From NCBI GenBank assembly GCA_031282245.1, contig JAITEB010000012.1, positions 1 to 64,000 of the forward strand: 64,000 nucleotides of DNA, given 5' to 3'. Origin of the DNA: Oscillospiraceae bacterium (GTDB lineage: Bacteria > Bacillota > Clostridia > Oscillospirales > Ruminococcaceae). The notes beneath the pieces were generated by a model. That model searched no databases and was not told where the DNA came from. It worked only from the letters and a program-made list of their open reading frames with translations. The position numbers and the translations under genes were made by a program. Shown piece by piece: positions 8,638 to 16,457 of the stretch. The stretch's first letter is position 1. Each line of letters opens with the position of its first letter.

Positions 8638-8667
8638 AAAACCGTTTGTTTTCAGACGGTTTTTTTA
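8638..8667 (+). terminator. Rho-independent terminator after the sortase array
   Basis: AAACCGT and ACGGTTT form a 7-bp stem around TTGTTTTCAG and lead into seven T. Confidence 0.85.
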
Positions 8668-8712
8668 TTTTTACGCGATTTGTGAAAAATCACTATATTT
8701 TTTAAAAATTCG

Positions 8713-8721
8713 TGGTATAAT
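8713..8721 (+). promoter_or_regulatory. Extended -10 promoter of the kinase gene
   Basis: TGGTATAAT is an extended -10 box 53 bases before the TTG start. No good -35 box was seen. Confidence 0.55.
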
Positions 8722-8773
8722 ATGAGCAAGCTACTGCGTTTTACTAAACTTGCACCCGAGGGGGCGCGGAAAA

Positions 8774-10552
8774 TTGCCCGGCAAAAAACTGTTTTCCCTT
8801 AAAAAAAGGCTGATAAGCATTATGCTTATATGCTGGATTCTCCCTCTGCTGCTTAATACTGCCATCATCAGCTTTATCGTCGTTCATAATATAGATTTGC
8901 AGACCATACAGGCCGCAAGCGGCACAACTTTTTCGTCCGCGCGCGTCTGTACGACCAGAATAAACGCCGCCGCTTCCGCCTCGCGCCTGGCGACATATTA
9001 TGAGACGATCGCCAAGGCGTACCGTTCCTACAAAAGCGATTATCTCGGTTTCCGCCAGTCAGTGCGGACTTTTCTGGAGCAAAGCTACAGGTTTGACGAA
9101 AAATTTAAAACGACTTCGCTTTATTTTTACGGCGAACAGCCTCTGGAGGACGATTTTTATATTTTCAACGAGTCGCTTTCGCAGGACAAAACTCTGGGAG
9201 AAGCTTACGACCTGTATAAAAAAACCGATTTGGACAAGATTGTTTCGCATGCCAGAAATCTTGACACAAAAATCGGCTTTCAGAACAGCGAAGACCGCAT
9301 CTACATGTACAGAAATCTTTTTCTTTCCACGCCTTCCGCCGCTTCTTCGCCAGACGCTATTTTGATAATGCAGCTCAACACTTCGCTTTGGTTTGACTCA
9401 ATGAAAAACACCCCCTGGGGCAGACATACCTGCCTTTTGCTCGACAACCAGCCTATAAAATCAGAAGAAATTGATTTCGACGCGCTGTATGTGCTGGAGC
9501 GCTTCAAGGCCGAAAACGGCCAGAGCTACGGGTCTATCAAAGCGGAGGGCCAGAATTTTCTTGTGGGCGAAATTGAGGAAGCCGACTATACTTTTGCTTA
9601 TGTAGTCCAGGTGGATAATTCCGTTCTGATGGAGAGCGTCGGCGACCTCCAGTACGGGATTTTTATCATTTCACTGCTGGTTATACCCTTTCTGATTTTT
9701 GCTTTAAGTTTTTTCACAAAGTCTATATCTCACCCCGTCAAAAAACTGGTCGAAGGCTCCGATAAAATCAAAAACGGCGAGTTCGGGCTGGCGCTGGAGG
9801 ACAAGTTCCAGAGCGTGGAGTTCAAAAACCTTGCCGATTCGTTTAACGCAATGTCGGCGCAGCTCCGCAACCAGTTTGACAAAATATACAGGGAAGAGCT
9901 TGATCTGCGCGACGCAAAAATAATGGCGCTCCAGTCGCAGATAAACCCGCATTTTCTTGGCAACACGCTGGAGATTATCAACTGGGAAGCCCGCCTTGGC
10001 GACAGCGCCCGCGTTTCCCGTATGCTGGAGGCGCTTTCGGTCATGCTCGGCGCGGCAATGGACAGAAAAAGCCAGCCACTTGTCCCTCTCTCCGAAGAAA
10101 TGATGTATGTCGACGCTTATCTATATATTATAGGGGAGCGCTTCGGCCCGCGGCTTTCCGTCAAAAAAGAGCTTGACCAGTCGCTGCTTGGTTTGACTGT
10201 CCCGCGGCTTATTCTCCAGCCTATTATAGAAAACGCTGTGGAGCACGGCGTTTCCTCCCGCAGTCATGGGGAAATTATTATCCGGGCGTACCGCAGGGAC
10301 GCGCTTCTCCTGCTCGAAATAGAAAACAGCGGCGCGCTCAGCGACAGCGACAAAAAACGCATCGACGACATTATTTCATCAGAGGCGGATATTTCCGGAG
10401 AAGGCTCTTTGAGGCTGGGAATAAAAAATACCAGCGAAAGGCTGAAAATTATTTACGGCGCGAAGGCCGGCCTGTCTATCGAGCCCGCCAGCCCTGAAGC
10501 CACTCTCTCAAGGCTTATTATACCTATTGAGTATATCAAGAACAAGCTATAA
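8774..10552 (+). CDS. YesM-type sensor histidine kinase (592 aa)
   Basis: This is a membrane sensor kinase of the His_kinase (LytS/YesM) class, which usually controls sugar uptake genes through an AraC-type regulator. The TTG at 8774 is chosen because GAGGGGG lies 9 bases upstream; a TTG 24 bases earlier has no such site. Order: helix 1 (about 14-37), a large extracellular sensor domain (about 40-290), helix 2 (about 293-315), HAMP (about 316-370), and the phospho-acceptor motif SQINPHFLGNTLEIINW with H393. The ATP-binding domain has ILQPIIENAVEHG and LGIKNTSERL. No response regulator is encoded within several kilobases on either side. The next gene, 29 bases on, is a solute-binding lipoprotein. 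Confidence 0.93.
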   Translation: MPGKKLFSLKKRLISIMLICWILPLLLNTAIISFIVVHNIDLQTIQAASGTTFSSARVCTTRINAAASASRLATYYETIAKAYRSYKSDYLGFRQSVRTFLEQSYRFDEKFKTTSLYFYGEQPLEDDFYIFNESLSQDKTLGEAYDLYKKTDLDKIVSHARNLDTKIGFQNSEDRIYMYRNLFLSTPSAASSPDAILIMQLNTSLWFDSMKNTPWGRHTCLLLDNQPIKSEEIDFDALYVLERFKAENGQSYGSIKAEGQNFLVGEIEEADYTFAYVVQVDNSVLMESVGDLQYGIFIISLLVIPFLIFALSFFTKSISHPVKKLVEGSDKIKNGEFGLALEDKFQSVEFKNLADSFNAMSAQLRNQFDKIYREELDLRDAKIMALQSQINPHFLGNTLEIINWEARLGDSARVSRMLEALSVMLGAAMDRKSQPLVPLSEEMMYVDAYLYIIGERFGPRLSVKKELDQSLLGLTVPRLILQPIIENAVEHGVSSRSHGEIIIRAYRRDALLLLEIENSGALSDSDKKRIDDIISSEADISGEGSLRLGIKNTSERLKIIYGAKAGLSIEPASPEATLSRLIIPIEYIKNKL

Positions 10553-10581
10553 AATATAAAATAGTCTGGAGGTGTGCGACT

Positions 10582-11913
10582 TTGAAAAAACTGCTGACAG
10601 TACCCCTCGCAATTATTATATTGACGGCTCTGATTTCCTGCTCCGGTCCCGTCCCGTCCGGGCCGTCCGGTTTTTCTCAGAATGACGAATATTCGCAAAG
10701 TTCCGCAGTCACGCTTGTCGTTTCCAGCACCTTTGCGGGGAACGACGGCAACGCGGGCACGTTTCAGCAGGCGCTTTACGAGTGGACGCAGGAGACGGGA
10801 AACTCTGTCATTGACCGCTCCGCCACTGCCGACGAAAACTCTAAAGACCGGATACGCCTGGACTTTGCCGCGGGTTCCGAGCCGGATGTGCTGTTTTTTT
10901 TCACTGGGCAGGACGCGGATACTTTTATCGACAAAGTCGTCCCCGTGGCGGAAATCCGCACGGTTTTCCCCAATTATGCCGGCAACATGGACGAAAGCCT
11001 TGTCCCGCGGGCGACAAACGGGGAATGGTATGCCGTGCCCGCAAACGGCTATTGGGAAAATCTGTTTGTCAATAAATATGTTCTGGAGAAATCCGGCGTT
11101 GAACTTCCCGGAACCGACTATTCGTGGACGCAGTTCCTGCTGGACTGCGCGGCGATTAAAGCCGCCGGATTCGTGCCCATTGCGGCCAGCTTTGAAGATG
11201 TGCCCCATTATTGGTGGGAGCTTTCGGTGTTTAACAACGGCTCTCCGGACACGCATCTGGAGCTGCCTTCTTCCGAGCCGAACGAGGTAAACGCGGCCTG
11301 GATTGAGGGCATGAACGATATAAAGTACCTGTATGATCAAGGATTTTTTCCCGAAAACGCCCTTTCGGGGCGGGACAGCCTGACGCAGGAGCTGTTTTAT
11401 AATAACAGCGCCGCCTTTATGCTGGACGGTTCGTGGCGCGTCAACACCATTAAGCAAAAATGCCAGGGGGATACGGGTACGGCGGATCTGTCTAATTTTA
11501 CTATTGTGAATTTTCCTTCAAAAGGCAAAAACAGGAAGGCGACGGATATGATTGCGGGCTTTTCCTCCGGATGGTATATAAGCCGGAAAGCTTGGAACAA
11601 TACTGAAAAAATGACAGTCTGCGTAGATTTTGTAGAATTCATGACTTCTGACCGTATGGTGCTCATGTTTTCCGGCACAGGTTCGTCGGCGCTGAAAAAA
11701 CAGTCTGCGATTGAGCTGTCCGGGCTGGATTCTTTAGACAGAGACATTGTGAAAATGCTGTCATCAGCTTCCAGCCTGACTCCGAACGTACAGGACAGCA
11801 TTCCCAACAACGCGCGGAACTATATGTTCAGGAATATGCCCAAGATGATGGACGGCTATATTTCCCCGGAAGAGCTTGTTTCCGCTTTTATTTCCAGCAT
11901 GGAGCAGCAATAG
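10582..11913 (+). CDS. Extracellular solute-binding lipoprotein (carbohydrate type)
   Basis: A family 1-type extracellular solute-binding protein of 443 residues, normally the ligand-capturing part of an ABC sugar importer. TTG start at 10582 after GGAGGTG. The signal peptide ends in LISC (C20), so the mature protein would be lipid-anchored outside the membrane. Family landmarks are FQQALYEWTQETGNSVI near 55, GSEPDVLFFF near 95, GEWYAVPANGYWENLFVNK near 147 and AAFMLDGSWRVN near 276. No permease or ATPase gene is adjacent. It forms a two-gene unit with the upstream sensor kinase, so it may present ligand to the kinase, or the permeases may be elsewhere. Confidence 0.9.
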   Translation: MKKLLTVPLAIIILTALISCSGPVPSGPSGFSQNDEYSQSSAVTLVVSSTFAGNDGNAGTFQQALYEWTQETGNSVIDRSATADENSKDRIRLDFAAGSEPDVLFFFTGQDADTFIDKVVPVAEIRTVFPNYAGNMDESLVPRATNGEWYAVPANGYWENLFVNKYVLEKSGVELPGTDYSWTQFLLDCAAIKAAGFVPIAASFEDVPHYWWELSVFNNGSPDTHLELPSSEPNEVNAAWIEGMNDIKYLYDQGFFPENALSGRDSLTQELFYNNSAAFMLDGSWRVNTIKQKCQGDTGTADLSNFTIVNFPSKGKNRKATDMIAGFSSGWYISRKAWNNTEKMTVCVDFVEFMTSDRMVLMFSGTGSSALKKQSAIELSGLDSLDRDIVKMLSSASSLTPNVQDSIPNNARNYMFRNMPKMMDGYISPEELVSAFISSMEQQ

Positions 11914-11941
11914 GCGGCGCAGCAGCGCTCAAACGGAGTTG

Positions 11942-12853
11942 TTAAATCATATGTTCTATAAAAAAATCGCAAATGCAGTCGACGTTTTCTCTTTCGAGAT
12001 ATTCCGGCCCCGCCCCGGCGTGGTAAACGCCTTTCATGATATGCAGCTTTAATTTGCCGTCAGCTATCCCGGCGTCTTTAAGCTTCTCATAAAACGAAAT
12101 TGACTGCCGGACATTAACCGCGGGGTCAAGATCGCCGTGCTGAATATAAAACGCGGGAGGATTGACTGCGGAGGAAATCCGGCTGTCCGCGCTGGCTTCC
12201 AGCAATTGCCGGGCGCGTTCCCTGCCGCGCGCTTTTATATAGCCGTTCCGGGCGATTAAATAATACAGCACAAGTTTATACAGCGGATTGGCGGGCTGTT
12301 TTATAAAAGTGTTGAAATTAATCAGCCCGCAGAGATCCGCAACGGCGTTCACATGATAATCGCGCTTGCCGCCTGCTGTCGCGCCGCCGTCCAGCCCGGC
12401 GCAGGCCACAAGGTTTCCGCCCGCCGATGTGCCGTATAAAAAGAAATTGCCGGAGTCCAGATTTAGCTCGGCGGCATTTCCGCGCAGGTACGCGACGGCG
12501 TCTTTTACGTCCTCCACGGCGGCGGGATAGGGGTCTTTCGGCGCAAGACGGTAGTTTACCGAGGCCAGCGCGAAGCCTCTGTCCAGTGTGAAAAATCCGG
12601 GGTACAGGTGGAAGTCGCGCTTGTCGCAGTGGGTAAATCCGCCGCCGTGCACAAGAATTACCAGCGGGTATTTTTCTTTTGTCTCTTTTGGATAATACAA
12701 GTCCAGCGTCTGCAGCGGGTCTGTTCCATAGGGCAGATCCAGTTTTTTGTTTTTAATCCATTCTGTCCGGGGCATGGGTACTTTTGGGGTCATGTCAATC
12801 CGTTCCGGAACAAAGTTTGTGTCGCGTATTGTAGTTTTTGCTTTTTTCTTCAT
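11942..12853 (-). CDS. Alpha/beta-hydrolase, hormone-sensitive-lipase/BD-FAE-like esterase
   Basis: A cytoplasmic serine esterase or deacetylase of 303 residues with no signal peptide. The oxyanion motif LVHGGGF (about 68-73), nucleophile elbow YGTSAGG with S143, D243 in HGDLDP and H278 in GVYHAG make a complete triad. DLYYPKETKEKYP before the HGGG motif is typical of the acetyl-xylan-esterase-like BD-FAE/HSL group. An AGGAGG precedes the ATG. It diverges from the GPH-type sugar symporter, sharing a 237-bp AT-rich intergenic region with inverted repeats. Removal of acyl groups from an imported glycoside is a reasonable inference; the natural substrate is not known. Confidence 0.88.
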   Translation of the reverse strand: MKKKAKTTIRDTNFVPERIDMTPKVPMPRTEWIKNKKLDLPYGTDPLQTLDLYYPKETKEKYPLVILVHGGGFTHCDKRDFHLYPGFFTLDRGFALASVNYRLAPKDPYPAAVEDVKDAVAYLRGNAAELNLDSGNFFLYGTSAGGNLVACAGLDGGATAGGKRDYHVNAVADLCGLINFNTFIKQPANPLYKLVLYYLIARNGYIKARGRERARQLLEASADSRISSAVNPPAFYIQHGDLDPAVNVRQSISFYEKLKDAGIADGKLKLHIMKGVYHAGAGPEYLERENVDCICDFFIEHMI

Positions 12854-12917
12854 GATAAAATCCTCCTGTTTGCTGATATAAATTAATATAAATATTTTAA
12901 TATCGGCCCGAAAATAA

Positions 12918-13003
12918 ATATATCAAAAATCCAATCTTGCTATCAAAATTTTACGCACTTTTTATTTTATGATATTTATATAAATATTATATTTTTGATA
13001 TAT
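12918..13003. promoter_or_regulatory. 13-bp inverted repeat in divergent promoter region
   Basis: ATATATCAAAAAT (12918-12930) and its exact complement ATTTTTGATATAT (12991-13003) lie 60 bases apart between the divergent esterase and symporter genes. The region is very AT-rich, so chance is possible, but the arms include the non-AT dinucleotide and match over 13 bases. Confidence 0.45.
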
Positions 13004-13020
13004 TGTTTTTGTGGCTTTTG

Positions 13021-13038
13021 TTATGATAAAAATCATAA
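13021..13038. promoter_or_regulatory. Perfect dyad upstream of symporter (candidate operator)
   Basis: TTATGAT and ATCATAA are separated by AAAA, making an 18-base perfect dyad 53 bases before the symporter ATG. The position suits a repressor or activator site. The cognate regulator is not evident next to it. Confidence 0.45.
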
Positions 13039-13090
13039 AGCGCGCGCCGGTTTTTTTGAAAATATCAAATTAATTATGGAGGTAATCGCT

Positions 13091-14473
13091 ATGGGCAAAA
13101 CAAAAACGGGCATTCAGGAGGGCTTTCGCACCTCGGGCAGGGAGCGCTGGGCTTTTGCCCTGTTTATGTCCGGCCAGACAATGTTTAACCAGCTGTTCAA
13201 CGCCTTCGGGCAGAAATTTATGACCGATATGGGCATAGCCGCCGTGGTGGTGGGCATTATCATCACCAGCGTGCGCATTTTTGACGCAATTAACGACCCG
13301 ATTTTTGGGGGAATTATCGACAGAGCGCACCTGAAAGGCGGGAAATTCATCCCCTGGCTCAAGCTTTCGGCATTTTTGCTGCCGCTGTGTACTATTGGAA
13401 TGTACTTCATGCCCGCTTCTCTGAACATTGGTTCTAAAATCGCGTGGGCTGCGGTTTTTTCAACTTTGTTCAGCGTCGCGTATACTATCTGCGACGTGCC
13501 TATTTTCTCCATGCTTACCGCCGTCACCGACAACAGCCAGGAGCGGGTACAGATTATTTCTTTTAATTCTATTATTGCCGCCTTTGCCATGCTGATCGCT
13601 TTGGTTGGCATTCCGGCGCTTTACCCCAAGATAGGCTGGAACTTTACTTCGCTGTTCGTCATTGCGCTGGCTTTCCCGCTTATGCTGGCGATCGGCAGGC
13701 ACGGCAGGGAGCGTTATGTCAACAAAGATCCGGAAAAAGTTACTATTAAAGCTATGTTTAATTATGTCAAAATCAACCCCCATATGCGAACTTATTTTAT
13801 CGGGCTGCTGATTTTCTTTTCAACCAGCACGACGGGGCAGGCGGCGGTTTATTTTGCTGATTATAATCTGGGCAACCCGGCTATGCAGGGGCAAATCACA
13901 CTTGCCATGTTCGTTCCGGCCCTGATTTTTGTGATTATCCTGCCTATGCTTACGCGGCATATTGACAAATTTAAAATCTTTATGTTCTGTCTTTTCGGGC
14001 AGGTTTTTATAAGCATAGTCAGCTTTTTTGTCGGCTACGGCAACATCGCGCTGTTTACGGCTTTGATGGCAGTGCGCGGCATATTCTGGGGCGGCAACAC
14101 CATGATGATGAACATGTTTAACCCCGATTTTATTGAGTTCGGCGAGTACAAAACCGGCAAGCGACTTCAGGGCACAATGAACTCTCTCCAGACTTTTATA
14201 TATAAGCTGTTCACGGCGATTGCCGGCGGCTTTGTGATGTTTATCCTCAGTTGGGCGGGCTTCCGGGAAGGCGGCGGAATTGCCCAGCCTCAGCTTACCC
14301 TTGACTCTATATGGTTTTTAGTTTCGCTTATGCCGGCTGTCGGCGGGCTTGTCTCCCTTGTGTTTTTCCTGCGCTACAGGCTGCGCGACAGGGACGTGCA
14401 GCTCATGGCGAAAGTGAATTCGGGCGAACTGGCGCGCGAGGAGGCCGAAGCGAAACTTTCGAGGAATTATTGA
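13091..14473 (+). CDS. GPH-family sugar:cation symporter (MelB-like)
   Basis: An MFS transporter of the glycoside-pentoside-hexuronide family, 460 residues with about 12 membrane helices. The ATG at 13091 follows GGAGGT; longer in-frame starts have no ribosome binding site. Typical family features are VRIFDAINDPIFGGIIDRA (about 58-77), GKFIPWLKLSAFLLPL (about 82-97), and FNPDFIEFGEYKTGKRLQGT (about 340-360). It would import a glycoside or uronide with Na+ or H+. Glucosidase genes downstream and the divergent esterase suggest that the imported compound is split in the cytoplasm. The exact substrate cannot be read from sequence. A repeat element lies immediately 3'. Confidence 0.9.
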   Translation: MGKTKTGIQEGFRTSGRERWAFALFMSGQTMFNQLFNAFGQKFMTDMGIAAVVVGIIITSVRIFDAINDPIFGGIIDRAHLKGGKFIPWLKLSAFLLPLCTIGMYFMPASLNIGSKIAWAAVFSTLFSVAYTICDVPIFSMLTAVTDNSQERVQIISFNSIIAAFAMLIALVGIPALYPKIGWNFTSLFVIALAFPLMLAIGRHGRERYVNKDPEKVTIKAMFNYVKINPHMRTYFIGLLIFFSTSTTGQAAVYFADYNLGNPAMQGQITLAMFVPALIFVIILPMLTRHIDKFKIFMFCLFGQVFISIVSFFVGYGNIALFTALMAVRGIFWGGNTMMMNMFNPDFIEFGEYKTGKRLQGTMNSLQTFIYKLFTAIAGGFVMFILSWAGFREGGGIAQPQLTLDSIWFLVSLMPAVGGLVSLVFFLRYRLRDRDVQLMAKVNSGELAREEAEAKLSRNY

Positions 14474-14495
14474 CTGCGAATCATCGTCTGACCTC

Positions 14496-14739
14496 TGCGA
14501 ACGCCAACCACCCCGTCCTTTGGGCACCCCTCCACAGGAGGGGAATTGTAGCCCGTCCTGTTGTTTATAGATTTTACCCCACGCCGCGAATTGCGTTTGA
14601 TGCTATATCGGGGAATTTTGCAGGTGTATGGCTTGCAGCTTTACCGTGTGGCATGGGGTACAGGTTTTGCATAGCGCACTAAGTTACAATTCCCCTCCTG
14701 TGGAGGGGTGCCCAAAGGGCGGGGTGGTTGGCGTTCGCA
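14496..14739. repeat. MITE/REP-like element with 55-bp terminal inverted repeats
   Basis: The left arm 14496-14550 and right arm 14685-14739 are inverted copies differing at one base out of 55; the centre is 134 bases. Each arm begins GCGAACGCCAACCACCCCG (left, after its first base) and contains a CCCCTCC/GGAGGGG hairpin of its own. It fills the 346-base gap between the symporter and the next gene. There is no coding frame of note and no clear target-site duplication. The arms would fold into a very stable stem in RNA of either strand and could act as a transcription barrier. Similar GC-rich dispersed repeats are common in Clostridia, but I have only one copy here. Confidence 0.8.
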
Positions 14740-14819
14740 AAATTTTAACAGGCGATTTGCAGTATTGATTTTGCGCACCGCAGAATAAGAAATTTTTAGT
14801 GAAAGGGGTTGTCACTCAA

Positions 14820-15629
14820 ATGAAAAAAGATATAAAGTTTATAACCCGCGCCGACGACGCGGGAAGCTCCCACGCGGCGAATTTTGCAATCAAAAACGTA
14901 GTAACCAAAGGCGGGTTCATCAAAAACGTCTCCGTCATGGCCTGCTGCAAATATGTCGACGAAGCCGCCGAATTGCTGAAAGACGTGAAAGGAATTGAGT
15001 TCGGACTGCACGGCACCCTTAATTCCGAATGGGATAAAGTCAAATGGGGTCCGGTCTCATCTCTTCCCGGGGATTGCGGACTGCTTGACGAGAACGGCTG
15101 TTTTCTTGCCAATCCAAGAGAATTTCTGCGCACAAAGCCGGACATTTCGCTCATCCTGAAAGAATACGGCGCACAGCTTGACCGGGCCGCCAGAGCGGGA
15201 TTTAACATCACGTATTTCGATTCGCACATGATGCCGGAAATGGCAATTGACGGCCTTTCGGAAGCGGCGGGCGAATGGTGCGTCCAAAAAGGGCTTATCG
15301 ACCACGCGTATTATTACGAGCTTCCCCCCGGCCTTCTTGACCCAAAGATAAGCATATTAAAAAAGCTTAGAGATTTAAAGCCGGGGCAGTATTTTTTCCT
15401 CACTCACCCTGCGCTTTACGGCGAGGAGATGCTGGCTGCCGGCAACAGCGCCGAAAGCGGCGAACGCGTCGCAAAAGGCCGCTCCGGGGAAGCGGCGATG
15501 TTTTCAAGAAAAATCACGACCCGGATAATGAGCTTTTACGGCATAACGCCGATACGCTATGACCAAGCCATACCGGGAAAACGCAAATCCCCGGAGGATT
15601 TGCGCAGAATACTGGGAGTAAAGCTTTAG
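14820..15629 (+). CDS. YdjC/ChbG-family carbohydrate deacetylase
   Basis: A 269-residue protein of the YdjC (ChbG/HpnK) family, metal-dependent enzymes that remove acetyl groups from N-acetylated oligosaccharides such as chitooligosaccharides. Conserved parts are ITRADDAGSSHAAN (about 8-21) with the catalytic and metal-binding aspartates, GLHGTLNSE near 62 and YFDSHMMPEM near 134. Gly-rich family segments occur between them. The ATG at 14820 lies 11 bases after GAAAGGGG. It begins a three-gene unit with the metallo-hydrolase (18 bases apart) and the glucosidase. The role with that glucosidase is inferred as breakdown of an amino-sugar-containing or acylated glycoside. Confidence 0.85.
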   Translation: MKKDIKFITRADDAGSSHAANFAIKNVVTKGGFIKNVSVMACCKYVDEAAELLKDVKGIEFGLHGTLNSEWDKVKWGPVSSLPGDCGLLDENGCFLANPREFLRTKPDISLILKEYGAQLDRAARAGFNITYFDSHMMPEMAIDGLSEAAGEWCVQKGLIDHAYYYELPPGLLDPKISILKKLRDLKPGQYFFLTHPALYGEEMLAAGNSAESGERVAKGRSGEAAMFSRKITTRIMSFYGITPIRYDQAIPGKRKSPEDLRRILGVKL

Positions 15630-15647
15630 CAAAGGGGGTTGTCTTAG

Positions 15648-16457
15648 ATGAAAAAACCGTTTAGAATAAAAAAAATCGCCGATAAAACATGGTCGATAGA
15701 AATCAAAACCGCATATTTTCAGGGGCTTGTATATCTGCTGGAGGGCGGCGAAAAAGCGCTTCTGATTGATTCCGCGGTAAATATACCGGGGCTTCGCGAA
15801 CTTGTTTCAGGGCTTAGCAAAAAGCCAATAGAGCTTGCAATAACTCACGGTCATCTTGACCATATTGGGAGCGCGCACCAGTTTGGCCGGGCTTATGTCA
15901 GCGAGGCCGACAGCGAAGTTCTGCAAAGGCACACCGATCCCGCGTTTGTCAAGGCGATGATTGCTGACGAGTTCCCGCCAATCATGCAAAAAATTTTTGC
16001 TAAAATTATAAAAGAAATGACCGCGCCGCTCCCTCCGACCGAATGGCTGCCGCTCCCGGAAAGCTTCGAGCTTGGCGGGCGCAAAATAGAAGTGATAAAA
16101 ACGCCGGGCCACACTCCGGGAAGCGTCTGTTTCCTGGACAGGGGGAACAGGCTGCTGTTTTCGGGCGACACCGTGTGCGACTGGGGCGTTCTGCTTCACT
16201 TCCCGGAAGGCCGGCCGCCGGCGGTTTTTCTGGATTCCCTGCGAAAATTAAAGGCGCTGGAAAGCGAATATGATTTTATATATCCCGGCCACCACGGGGC
16301 GCCCTCCGGACAGGGCGTCGCCGACCGGTATATCGCCTGCGCGGAAGGGATAATCAACGGCGGGATCAAACCTAAATCAGACAAGTCCAAGTTAGTTGCA
16401 AGATATAAAGACATACGCATAACATTGCCCAAAAGGTGGACGGCAAATGACAGATAA
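15648..16457 (+). CDS. Metallo-beta-lactamase-fold hydrolase
   Basis: A 269-residue cytoplasmic enzyme of the MBL superfamily. The metal site is intact: THGHLDHIG with H67, H69, D71 and H72, then H155 in TPGHTPGS, D174 in FSGDT and the final histidine in YPGHHG near 223. The domain resembles glyoxalase-II-like hydrolases and not true lactamases. The substrate is unknown. It is joined to the YdjC gene by an 18-base gap and overlaps the next glucosidase gene by 11 bases, so the three are translated from one message. Confidence 0.88.
   Translation: MKKPFRIKKIADKTWSIEIKTAYFQGLVYLLEGGEKALLIDSAVNIPGLRELVSGLSKKPIELAITHGHLDHIGSAHQFGRAYVSEADSEVLQRHTDPAFVKAMIADEFPPIMQKIFAKIIKEMTAPLPPTEWLPLPESFELGGRKIEVIKTPGHTPGSVCFLDRGNRLLFSGDTVCDWGVLLHFPEGRPPAVFLDSLRKLKALESEYDFIYPGHHGAPSGQGVADRYIACAEGIINGGIKPKSDKSKLVARYKDIRITLPKRWTANDR

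Noticed and set aside
10453..11457. Open frame of 334 codons antisense to the solute-binding protein gene
   Set aside because: Antisense shadow of a clear gene; low-complexity basic product without domain features.
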